DNA from: Candidatus Lachnocurva vaginae
Lineage (GTDB): Bacteria; Bacillota; Clostridia; Lachnospirales; Lachnospiraceae
Reading direction: 5' to 3'
DNA: 64,000 nucleotides
NCBI GenBank assembly: GCA_011082265.1
Contig: CP049781.1
Span: 868,001-932,000 of the forward strand
How positions within the stretch are numbered: position 1 is the stretch's first letter; each line of letters opens with the position of its first letter. The position numbers and the translations under genes were made by a program. The notes under the pieces are model-generated. The model saw only the letters and a list, made by a program, of their open reading frames with translations. It ran no database searches and was not told where the DNA came from. Positions 1 through 7,020 of the stretch are shown here, piece by piece.

Positions 1-737
1 GTAAGAATGAACTTATTTTTGTCAAAATTCTTATTTAAAACTTCTTTTTGAAATTTTATTTTTCCTTTTGAAAAAGTATCACTGTTAATCTTATGATTAA
101 TATTAAATATAATATCAAAAAGTGTATTATCAACTCGTGTAGTATAGTAAATAAATGAACTATGTATGTCCTGAATGAACATATTTACAGTCATCATTTC
201 TTCAGGAGCAAGAGTTTTAGTATCGAAAAATCTATTTTGAAAATAGATATCTTGATAGCATTTAAGATAATTTAAATCCATCATCTTATTATGTTTTTCC
301 CAATAAGACACTTCTTTGGATTCTGAAATCATCTTTACAATAACATCGTCAGAAATAATTCCATATTTATGTCTGAATTCTACTGCCTCTTCAATGGCTT
401 TTTTCATATCAATTATGTTTTGAAAAGGCTTAATTACCAATTTAAAAACTGAATATGAATTTAAACAGAATAACAAATTTTTCATATCCGTTGCATTTGA
501 AGTTAATATGCAAAGCGGCTTTTTTTCAGCTAACGATGCTGTAAAAAGAATATCGAATGCATCGTAATCCTTCATGTCAAAAGGAAGCACGAATACTCCT
601 ATGTTAAGTTCATCAATTTTATCTATAGCATCTCCTGGACTATCCGAAAAAATAAAATTGTAATTACAATATTTAGGAAGAGTTTTTAAAAATTTAAGGC
701 TTTCAGCCTCTGTTTCCAAAACAAGAATATTATCCAT
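1..737 (-). CDS. Receiver-like (pseudo-receiver) protein, 3' end off the window
   Basis: The frame is open from an ATG at 737 to the left edge, about 245 visible residues, so the C-terminus is missing. An AGAGG ribosome site lies 7 nt upstream. Residues 1-120 look like a response-regulator receiver fold: a hydrophobic beta strand (ILVLETE), a third strand ending LPFD near residue 54, a TS pair at 79-80 and the conserved Lys-Pro at 103-104. By eye the phosphoacceptor position holds Pro52 rather than Asp, so it may not be phosphorylated by the usual route. Residues beyond about 125 are mostly helical with no domain I recognise. It follows leuS but is separated from it by two terminators, so it is probably transcribed separately. 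Confidence 0.7.
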   Translation of the reverse strand, partial: MDNILVLETEAESLKFLKTLPKYCNYNFIFSDSPGDAIDKIDELNIGVFVLPFDMKDYDAFDILFTASLAEKKPLCILTSNATDMKNLLFCLNSYSVFKLVIKPFQNIIDMKKAIEEAVEFRHKYGIISDDVIVKMISESKEVSYWEKHNKMMDLNYLKCYQDIYFQNRFFDTKTLAPEEMMTVNMFIQDIHSSFIYYTTRVDNTLFDIIFNINHKINSDTFSKGKIKFQKEVLNKNFDKNKFIL

Positions 738-977
738 AAAAATCCTCTAATCTATTGAGCTTATATAAACTTATATATTCTAATCGAGGAATATAATCTT
801 ATATATATCATCAATATCTACTTTATATTACTCTTTTTTATATTCGCCTGCATTTCATAATACTTGTAATAATAAATATAGAATTCCTTAATATAACTAT
901 TATAATATATTTGCACTTTGGTTTATATATAAAAATAAAATTGACTAAATAAAAGAGCTTTGCTTTAGAAAATAAAA

Positions 978-1010
978 AAGAGGACTTTACACATTAGCAT
1001 AAGTCCTCTT
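978..1010 (-). terminator. Intrinsic terminator (second of tandem pair after leuS)
   Basis: A 10-bp perfect inverted repeat AAGAGGACTT / AAGTCCTCTT with a 13-nt loop is followed on the minus strand by a T run (TTTTTTATT). It lies downstream of the terminator at 1033-1067, so leuS transcription is stopped twice, or this one acts as an attenuator ahead of the receiver-like gene. Confidence 0.75.
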
Positions 1011-1032
1011 AACAAGACTCTGCTTTTATAGT

Positions 1033-1067
1033 AAAAAATGGAGTTATATCCAGTGATAACTCCATTT
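1033..1067 (-). terminator. Intrinsic terminator of leuS
   Basis: A 12-bp perfect stem AAATGGAGTTAT / ATAACTCCATTT with an 8-nt loop is followed on the minus strand by six T residues. It lies about 50 nt past the leuS stop codon. Confidence 0.85.
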
Positions 1068-1118
1068 AAATAAGCTTTATGGCCTTGAGAGCTAATTATT
1101 AAAGTTTATAAAAAAATA

Positions 1119-3530
1119 TTATTTCATTACTATATTTACGATTTTATTCGGTACATATATTTCTTTAATTATATTACCTGAAAGCTTATCTTTTAAGACT
1201 TTCTTTGCTTTGCTAATGACCTTATCCTTGTCTTCATCCTTTTCTATAAATAATCTTTCTTTCACTTTCCCATTAATTTGAAGAGCTATTTCCACTTTGT
1301 TATCTTCAAGATATTTTTCGTTATAAGTAGGCCATTTTTCATCAAATACAGATGTTTTATTTCCAAGTACATGATAAACCTCTTCAGAAATATGAGGAGC
1401 AAAAGGAGCCAGCAAAATTGAAAAAGCTTTTAATGTTTCTTTATCAATTTTATGATCTTTTGCATACTGAATTAACGCATTATTATATTCCATAAATCCT
1501 GACACAACTGTATTTAAGTTAAATTTATCAAGTCTATCTGTAATATCGTGAATTAGTCTATTTCTGATTTTTAAAAGTTCTTCATTTGCTTCAACGTTAT
1601 CATCTTTATGATCAAGTGCTAAATTCCAAAATCTTGATAAAAATCTTCTTACACCGTCAATTCCCCTATCATCCCATTCAGCATCAAGCTTTGGAGGACC
1701 TACGAAAAGTTCGTAAAGGCGAAGTGAATCGCATCCGTAATCTCTTACAAGGTCATCCGGAGATATAACATTTCCTTTTGATTTGCTCATCTTGATTCCG
1801 TTCTTGCCAGTAATCATTCCCTGATTAAAGAGCTTAATGAAAGGTTCATCAAATGATATTACTCCTATATCATGTAAGAATTTTGTATAAAATCTTGAAT
1901 AAAGTAAATGAAGAACAGCATGCTCAACGCCACCGATATACATATCAACAGGTAAATACTTATCAGCTTTTTCCTTTGAAACAATTTCCTTATCATTATC
2001 TCTATCTATGTAACGAAGGAAATACCAAGAAGAGCCTGCCCACTGAGGCATTGTATTTGTCTCTCTCTTTGCATCTCCATTGCAATTAGGACATTTACAA
2101 TTAACCCATTCATCTATGGCTGCAAGAGGAGATTCACCTGTTCCTGTAGGTTCGTATGATTTCACATCTGGAAGAAGAAGAGGAAGTTCGCTTTCTGGAA
2201 CTGCCACATTACCACACTTCTTACAATGAATTATAGGGATAGGCTCACCCCAATATCTCTGACGTGAGAATACCCAGTCACGAAGCTTATAATTTACTGT
2301 TGCTTTTCCTAATCCTTTTTTATCAATAATTGACGGAGCCTCTTTTTTAAGCACAGATGATTCCATGCCATTCCATTCTCCGGAATTTATCATAGTTCCT
2401 ACAGCATCAGTATATGCTTCTTCCATATTATCAATATTTTTCCCGTCTTTTGAAATAACAGGAATTATAGGAAGATTATATTTCTTTGCAAATGCAAAAT
2501 CTCTGTCATCATGAGCAGGAACGCACATAACAGCACCTGTTCCGTAGTCAGGAAGTACATAATCAGCAAGATAGATAGGAATTTCCCTATTATTTATAGG
2601 ATTTATTGCATAGCTTCCTGTAAATACTCCAGTTTTTTCCTTATCCTGCATTCTGTCAACAGATGATTTTAAAGATGTTTTAAATATATAATCTTCTACC
2701 TGCTCTTTAGTTTCAGAAGTCATAAGATCTTTTGCCATTGGATGCTCTGGAGCCATTACCATAAATGTTGATCCATATAAAGTATCCGGGCGAGTCGTAA
2801 ATACTGTAATTTTCTTACCTGTTCCTTTTACTTTAAAATTAATTTCGGCTCCTTGCGATCTTCCGATCCAGTCGCTTTGCATCTTTTTAACCTTATCCGG
2901 CCAGTCAAGTTTATCAAGATCTTTTAATAATCTGTCAGCATACTTTGTAATTTTAAGCATCCACTGCTTTAAATTCTTCTTTGTAACGTCAGCACTGCAT
3001 CGCTCGCATTTACCATTTACTACTTCTTCGTTTGCAAGTCCGGTCTTACATGAAGGGCACCAATTTATCGGCATTTCCTTTTCATAAGCAAGACCATTTT
3101 CAAACATCTTTATGAAAATCCACTGCGTCCATTTATAAAATGAAGGATCTGTAGTATTAAGTTCCATGTCCCAGTCGTATACAGCAGAAATATCTTTTAT
3201 CTGTCTTTTAATATTTTTAATATTTTTCTTAGTTGAAATAGAAGGATGCTCACCCATTTTTATTGCGTAGTTTTCTGCAGGAAGACCGAAGGCATCCCAT
3301 CCCATCGGATGAATTACATAATAGCCTTTCATCATCTTATATCTACTCCAAACATCAGAGATAACATATCCTCTCCAATGTCCTACATGAAGACCATTTC
3401 CTGACGGATATGGAAACATGTCAAGGCAATAATATTTCTTCTTATTACCGTCATTTTTATTAACGGGATTTTCTTCCCAGTATTTTTTCCATTTTTTTTC
3501 AATAACCGTATGGTTGTAAGGTGTAGCCAT
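1119..3530 (-). CDS. leuS: Leucyl-tRNA synthetase
   Basis: Class Ia synthetase that charges tRNA-Leu in the cytoplasm, 803 aa, full length for the bacterial form. HIGH appears as HVGH at residues 48-51, and KMSKS is exact at 580-584. The editing (CP1) domain carries TTRPDTLYGST and a DDRDFAFA stretch. Two CxxC pairs near residue 160 and further pairs near 435 suggest zinc binding. The start is the ATG at 3530 with a GGAGGAG site just upstream. An in-frame ATG at 3581 would add 17 residues unlike the family and lies inside the leader hairpin, so it was not used. Promoter, leader hairpin and double terminator make this a single-gene transcription unit. Confidence 0.97.
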   Translation of the reverse strand: MATPYNHTVIEKKWKKYWEENPVNKNDGNKKKYYCLDMFPYPSGNGLHVGHWRGYVISDVWSRYKMMKGYYVIHPMGWDAFGLPAENYAIKMGEHPSISTKKNIKNIKRQIKDISAVYDWDMELNTTDPSFYKWTQWIFIKMFENGLAYEKEMPINWCPSCKTGLANEEVVNGKCERCSADVTKKNLKQWMLKITKYADRLLKDLDKLDWPDKVKKMQSDWIGRSQGAEINFKVKGTGKKITVFTTRPDTLYGSTFMVMAPEHPMAKDLMTSETKEQVEDYIFKTSLKSSVDRMQDKEKTGVFTGSYAINPINNREIPIYLADYVLPDYGTGAVMCVPAHDDRDFAFAKKYNLPIIPVISKDGKNIDNMEEAYTDAVGTMINSGEWNGMESSVLKKEAPSIIDKKGLGKATVNYKLRDWVFSRQRYWGEPIPIIHCKKCGNVAVPESELPLLLPDVKSYEPTGTGESPLAAIDEWVNCKCPNCNGDAKRETNTMPQWAGSSWYFLRYIDRDNDKEIVSKEKADKYLPVDMYIGGVEHAVLHLLYSRFYTKFLHDIGVISFDEPFIKLFNQGMITGKNGIKMSKSKGNVISPDDLVRDYGCDSLRLYELFVGPPKLDAEWDDRGIDGVRRFLSRFWNLALDHKDDNVEANEELLKIRNRLIHDITDRLDKFNLNTVVSGFMEYNNALIQYAKDHKIDKETLKAFSILLAPFAPHISEEVYHVLGNKTSVFDEKWPTYNEKYLEDNKVEIALQINGKVKERLFIEKDEDKDKVISKAKKVLKDKLSGNIIKEIYVPNKIVNIVMK

Positions 3531-3551
3531 AAATTCTCCTCCTAACAAAAA

Positions 3552-3590
3552 TTTTAAAAGGCACAAACAATAAGTCTGCACCTTTTAAAA
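3552..3590 (-). other. Hairpin at the 5' end of the leuS transcript
   Basis: Arms TTTTAAAAGGCACA and TGCACCTTTTAAAA (plus strand) form a 14-bp stem with two G-U pairs and an 11-nt loop, followed on the minus strand by five T residues. It directly abuts the -10 box of the leuS promoter, so transcription would begin in or just before the 5' arm. It could be the terminator of the upstream cassette or a structure in the leuS leader. No T-box sequence is visible. Confidence 0.5.
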
Positions 3591-3618
3591 ATTCTATCAT
3601 AGCCTATATATTTGTCAA
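3591..3618 (-). promoter_or_regulatory. Sigma-A promoter of leuS
   Basis: On the minus strand TTGACA (3613-3618) and TAGAAT (3591-3596) are separated by 16 nt, about 60 bp upstream of the leuS start. Confidence 0.7.
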
Positions 3619-3670
3619 GAATAGGGGAAAAAAGAACCTTCTTTTAAAAATGAACTATTTTTAGAACATT

Positions 3671-3904
3671 TTACTTTAATTGTTTTAAATCAACTTTACG
3701 AATCATTACTTCGCTAATCCATATAAAATACATTAAAACTATCACCCATAATTTGCTTGAAATACCGTTTAAAATAAACCGCCCTGAAATAACTAATAAA
3801 AGCTGCCTATACCATGAGTAAAACCCTATTCTTTTTTTCTTAAAATCGTATATATCAAAACTTATAAATAAAATAAAATATAATATAAATATATTATTCA
3901 TCAT
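3671..3904 (-). CDS. Small membrane protein of the accessory cassette, 77 aa
   Basis: A hydrophobic 77-aa protein not recognised as any family. Two membrane segments are likely, about residues 4-20 (IFILYFILFISF) and 51-68 (KLWVIVLMYFIWISEVMI), separated by a basic stretch (DFKKKRIGFYSWYR). Its start codon overlaps the last 11 nt of the histidine kinase gene and has only a weak ribosome site, so it is probably translated by coupling to the kinase. It is the last gene of the cassette before the leuS promoter. Being encoded with the kinase suggests an accessory, sensing or immunity role, but that is inference from position only. Confidence 0.6.
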   Translation of the reverse strand: MMNNIFILYFILFISFDIYDFKKKRIGFYSWYRQLLLVISGRFILNGISSKLWVIVLMYFIWISEVMIRKVDLKQLK

Positions 3905-4934
3905 TTTTTACCATAGGAATTATCATTTTTGCCACAGTACCTTCTCTTGAATTTAAAAGTTTTAGCTTACCTGATATTTTGTCTAAATATGAACTTACAT
4001 AATATAGACCTATTCCGTATCCTTTCCCACTTGTTCTACCTATATTACTTGTAACAAAAAGTTTTTTTGCATCATCTAACATGTCTTCATCAAATCCATT
4101 TCCGTCATCTATTACGGACAGATTTAAATCATCTTTGCAACTTATTTCCACCTTCATGTGACTATTCTTATGTTCATAAGCATTATTTAAAAGTTGAACC
4201 AGACATTCATTAAGAATTATTTTATTTAAGTAAATAATGGCATCTAAATCTTTTATATCAGTGGAAATATCTATTTTTTCTTCAATCATATCCGAATAAA
4301 TTAAAATGTTCTTTTTGATAAAATCTACCAAATTACCGACATTTAACTTTTCTACATTATTCTCTTCAAGTTCGGATTTTGAAATCTTCATAATTTTATC
4401 TATATATGATGATATTTTTTGGCTTTCATTATATATTCTTTGCATTCTTTTTAAATTTTTATCTGAAAAATTACCATCCGAATCTTGAAGTAACGATATA
4501 TTTGTATTTATAACCGTAAGTGGTGTCTTTATATCATGACTTATATAACTTATATTTTTTATTAATTCTTTGTCTTTTTCTTTAATCTCATCTGTTTTCT
4601 TTTTCAATATTTTTGAAATTTCTTTAAATTCATATATGTTATAATTATCATCGTAAACGTTCTTATCTATAGATTCTATAATTCTATTCGACTCGCTTAG
4701 AATATATTTATCCATATTTTTAGAAAATAAATAAATGAAAAATACCGAGTATATTAGTAACAATCCAGACTCTATATCGTGTGTAGACTTAAAGTTAATT
4801 ATCATAAAATTTTTTGTTGCACTACATTCAAATAAATATTCAAATGTAATAAGACTTAAATAAAATGTAATCAAAAATTTAAAAAACTGCTCAAATAAAT
4901 CAGAAAGTATTACCTGTTTTAATTTTCTTTCCAT
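3894..4934 (-). CDS. Sensor histidine kinase, short two-TM type
   Basis: 346-aa kinase. The N-terminus has two membrane segments (about residues 12-36 and 55-74) with only a short external loop, so it has no large sensor domain. This resembles kinases that sense in the membrane or through a partner protein. The H-box SYISHDIKTPL puts the phosphorylated His near residue 133. The N-box is LNNAYEH and the G boxes are DDGNGFDEDM and GKGYGIGLYY. The ATG at 4934 is preferred because GGAAGG lies 10 nt upstream; an ATG at 4952 would add six residues. It overlaps the end of its cognate regulator by 16 nt, the usual tight coupling. The ligand is unknown; the secreted protein encoded upstream is a candidate by position. 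Confidence 0.88.
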   Translation of the reverse strand: MERKLKQVILSDLFEQFFKFLITFYLSLITFEYLFECSATKNFMIINFKSTHDIESGLLLIYSVFFIYLFSKNMDKYILSESNRIIESIDKNVYDDNYNIYEFKEISKILKKKTDEIKEKDKELIKNISYISHDIKTPLTVINTNISLLQDSDGNFSDKNLKRMQRIYNESQKISSYIDKIMKISKSELEENNVEKLNVGNLVDFIKKNILIYSDMIEEKIDISTDIKDLDAIIYLNKIILNECLVQLLNNAYEHKNSHMKVEISCKDDLNLSVIDDGNGFDEDMLDDAKKLFVTSNIGRTSGKGYGIGLYYVSSYLDKISGKLKLLNSREGTVAKMIIPMVKNDE

Positions 4935-5590
4935 CTGTATCCGACCTTCCATTTATTTTCAATAGGGTCATCTCCCTTTATTTCAATCAATTTTTGCCTT
5001 ATATTATATATATGGGAGACTATAACTCTATCGCTTGCTTCAAAATCATTCTTTATATTATCAAGTATCTTTTCTTTTGACATAAAAATACCTTTATTCC
5101 TATATAAAAATTTTAATATATACGCCTCGGAAGATGTCAAAGGTAAGCTTTTAACTTCATTTTTATTAGATTTAGAAATAATAAATTTTTCAAAATCAAA
5201 CTCGGTATCTTTATAAACTACAGTAAAATCACCTTTATTACTATTTATTCTTGCTCTTATCCTGGCAAGTAAAATATCCATATCAAAAGGCTTTGTTATA
5301 TAATCGTCTGCACCGACTTTAAATCCTCTTATAATATCTTCTTTTGTGTTTTTTGCCGTCAGAATGATTATAGGAGTATTTATATCTTCTCTTACATATT
5401 TTAAAAATTCAATACCGCTATAATTTCCGAGCATTAAATCCAAAATTATAAGGTCATAAGAATTTAATATAAGATAATTCTCTATATTGTCCAAATCTGT
5501 AAAATAAGAAACTTCATAATTGTTATTTTCAAGAACATCTTTAAGCGTATTAACTAAACTTATATTATCTTCTATTATTAAAATCTTCAT
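4919..5590 (-). CDS. OmpR-family response regulator
   Basis: 223 aa. The receiver domain (1-120) has the acidic pair in IIEDN, phosphoacceptor Asp51 (ILDLML), Thr78 (ILTAK) and Lys100-Pro101. A C-terminal winged-helix DNA-binding domain (about 128-223) contains the family pattern SSEAYILKFLYRN and ends VGYRWKEN. It overlaps the kinase gene downstream, and the two form a standard two-component pair. The motif TCATCTGATAAT at 5603-5614, just upstream of its start, also occurs in front of the first gene of the cassette. This suggests the regulator controls itself and the secreted-protein genes (inference). Confidence 0.92.
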   Translation of the reverse strand: MKILIIEDNISLVNTLKDVLENNNYEVSYFTDLDNIENYLILNSYDLIILDLMLGNYSGIEFLKYVREDINTPIIILTAKNTKEDIIRGFKVGADDYITKPFDMDILLARIRARINSNKGDFTVVYKDTEFDFEKFIISKSNKNEVKSLPLTSSEAYILKFLYRNKGIFMSKEKILDNIKNDFEASDRVIVSHIYNIRQKLIEIKGDDPIENKWKVGYRWKEN

Positions 5591-5602
5591 ACATTTACTC
5601 TC

Positions 5603-5614
5603 TCATCTGATAAT
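5603..5614. promoter_or_regulatory. Candidate regulator-binding half-site upstream of the response regulator
   Basis: TCATCTGATAAT lies 13 nt upstream of the regulator's ATG and matches TCATCCGATAAT at 6918-6929 in 11 of 12 positions. That shared sequence in the same cassette is the only evidence for a binding site. Confidence 0.35.
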
Positions 5615-5674
5615 ACAATATTTCTTAGCCTATAATTTTGCTTTTATCTATATAGCCTGTTTGCTATTTAATAA

Positions 5675-5980
5675 TCATTTTTTACCAATAAAAAGACTAA
5701 GTAATAATATAAACGGAGCAAATATATACGCTATAGTTAATTGAAATTGCGGTATAGTAAATTCATCTAAAAATCTATTCTTGTCAAATATTTCACTAAC
5801 TAATTGACCTGTAAAAGGAAATAAAATAGAGCAAATTAATATATATGATGTAATAATTATATAATACCCCTTAAACGGATTTATTTTAAAATATTCCGTC
5901 ATTAGTAAATAATAACCTATAAGAAAAACAAAGCCTACAATCAAATATAACACTATATCTAAAAGATTTCGTTTTTTCAT
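5675..5980 (-). CDS. Three-TM small membrane protein, paralogue of the 6569-6871 product
   Basis: 101 aa with likely membrane segments at about 8-28, 38-58 and 78-98. By eye more than half of its residues match the 100-aa protein encoded at 6569-6871. Shared landmarks are the IVLYL start of TM1, the loop YFKINPFKGYYII, the ILFP motif and a final APFILL followed by GKK. The family is not recognised. A very strong ribosome site (GGAGGGGG) precedes the ATG. It lies directly downstream of the secreted protein gene (40-nt gap) and upstream of the two-component genes. Paired small membrane proteins around a secreted product suggest immunity or export partners; this is positional inference. Confidence 0.7.
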   Translation of the reverse strand: MKKRNLLDIVLYLIVGFVFLIGYYLLMTEYFKINPFKGYYIIITSYILICSILFPFTGQLVSEIFDKNRFLDEFTIPQFQLTIAYIFAPFILLLSLFIGKK

Positions 5981-6020
5981 GTAACCCCCTCCATATATAA
6001 TATAAATTATTTATAATTAT

Positions 6021-6524
6021 TTAAAATTTATCATGACAATTGTAAGCTGCTAAAACGAGTTCAGCAACATTTGCAACAATATTAGCTTTAGAAGTCGACT
6101 TACCTAATACTTTTAAAAGCAACTTAGCTGCTTTTTCCCAAGCTTCATTTTTTACATAATCAATGAATAAATCCCATAACTTTCCTTTAAGTAAATCTAT
6201 ATATGTCCCAAGATAATCTTTTGCTACACATATTGCAAATTTTTTTACACTTTTATCTTTATTATTGTTATATAAATCCACTAAAGCTTCGGCATTCTTA
6301 TCGCCTACTTTTACCCTTTGCTCCAATAATTCTATATTTTTTATGAAGTAATTTCTATTTTCATCTATATAACCTACTTTTTCAAAATAAAATTCTAATT
6401 CAGATTCTAATTCTGTAAGTTCATAACTTTGGCTATTCTCTTTATTCTTTGCCATTGCAACCGTAGGTGTAATACTCATAAAAGACATTAATAAAACTAA
6501 AATAAAAGATATAATTTTTTTCAT
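6021..6524 (-). CDS. Secreted protein of unknown function, 167 aa
   Basis: An N-terminal Sec signal peptide is clear: MKK, a hydrophobic core (IISFILVLLMSFMSI) and an AMA cleavage site near residue 25. The mature part is about 140 aa, first acidic and helical (residues 33-75), then more hydrophobic with KAAKLLLKVLGK and a tail rich in Ala, Val and Leu ending CHDKF. It has two Cys, near 108 and 163. I do not recognise the family. The amphipathic, Ala/Leu-rich C-terminal region resembles in style the C-terminal peptides of some large-precursor bacteriocins (from memory, unchecked). It sits between two paralogous membrane protein genes with a good ribosome site (AAGGAGA). A bacteriocin-like toxin, a signal for the adjacent kinase, or an envelope stress protein are all possible. 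Confidence 0.7.
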   Translation of the reverse strand: MKKIISFILVLLMSFMSITPTVAMAKNKENSQSYELTELESELEFYFEKVGYIDENRNYFIKNIELLEQRVKVGDKNAEALVDLYNNNKDKSVKKFAICVAKDYLGTYIDLLKGKLWDLFIDYVKNEAWEKAAKLLLKVLGKSTSKANIVANVAELVLAAYNCHDKF

Positions 6525-6568
6525 AATATTCTCCTTATTTCATTTGTTTAAACTGTTTTTATACATAA

Positions 6569-6871
6569 TCATTTTTTACCGATATAGCAGATTAATAATA
6601 TAAACGGAGCAAGTACATACGCTAAAGATAAATCCACAATAGGTATACAAATTATTTCTAATAATCTATTATCGTCAATTACTTTTCGAACTTTCTGTCC
6701 CATAATAGGGAATAAAATAAAGCAAATTAACATATATAACGTAACAATTATGTAATACCCCTTAAATGGATTTATCTTAAAATATGTTATCATTAGAAGA
6801 CAATATCCTATAAGAATGATAAGACCTATAGTCAAATACAAAACTATCTCCGCAACATTTTGTTTCTTCAT
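6569..6871 (-). CDS. Three-TM small membrane protein, first gene of the cassette
   Basis: 100 aa with likely membrane segments at about 8-28, 38-58 and 78-97. It is a clear paralogue of the product encoded at 5675-5980, most similar in the central loop YFKINPFKGYYII and in the APFILL end. It has an ideal ribosome site (AAGGAGGTGA) and the candidate operator at 6914-6929 upstream. The secreted protein gene follows after 44 nt. Duplication on both sides of a secreted product is the most unusual feature of the cassette. Function unknown. Confidence 0.7.
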   Translation of the reverse strand: MKKQNVAEIVLYLTIGLIILIGYCLLMITYFKINPFKGYYIIVTLYMLICFILFPIMGQKVRKVIDDNRLLEIICIPIVDLSLAYVLAPFILLICYIGKK

Positions 6872-6913
6872 GATGTCACCTCCTTATCTTCTACTAAACT
6901 TTACGTCACTTAT

Positions 6914-6929
6914 ATTATCATCCGATAAT
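6914..6929. promoter_or_regulatory. Inverted repeat in the cassette promoter region
   Basis: ATTATC-ATCC-GATAAT is a perfect 6-bp inverted repeat with a 4-nt spacer, about 43 bp upstream of the first cassette gene. The right part, TCATCCGATAAT, recurs with one change upstream of the response regulator. A TATAAG sequence on the minus strand overlaps its edge and may be the -10 box. A role as the regulator's operator is inferred. Confidence 0.45.
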
Positions 6930-6948
6930 CAATTTTAAGTAAATATAT

Positions 6949-6993
6949 AAAAATATGCTGAAGTACAAATTAAAAATCTATACTTCAGCATAT
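6949..6993 (-). terminator. Intrinsic terminator of the EF-G-like gene
   Basis: A 13-bp perfect stem ATATGCTGAAGTA / TACTTCAGCATAT with a 15-nt loop is followed on the minus strand by five T residues. It begins 27 nt past the stop codon at 7021 and isolates the EF-G-like gene from the accessory cassette. Confidence 0.85.
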
Positions 6994-7020
6994 ATATACA
7001 GATTAGTAAATCTTTTCTAA

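Larger units (their letters stand above)
738..1118. other. Intergenic region with two terminators
   Basis: This 381-bp gap is very A+T-rich. It holds the two minus-strand terminators listed separately and, nearer 737, the leader of the receiver-like gene. An ATATTATAATAG stretch around 900 offers a possible -10 on the minus strand but no convincing -35. I see no small gene here. Confidence 0.6.

Noticed and set aside
3531..3670. T-box riboswitch for leuS
   Set aside because: No AGGGTGG core or specifier region, and the leader is only about 55 nt from the predicted start.
3671..6871. Prophage or insertion element carrying the accessory cassette
   Set aside because: No integrase, transposase, terminal repeats or attachment-like duplication was found at the borders.
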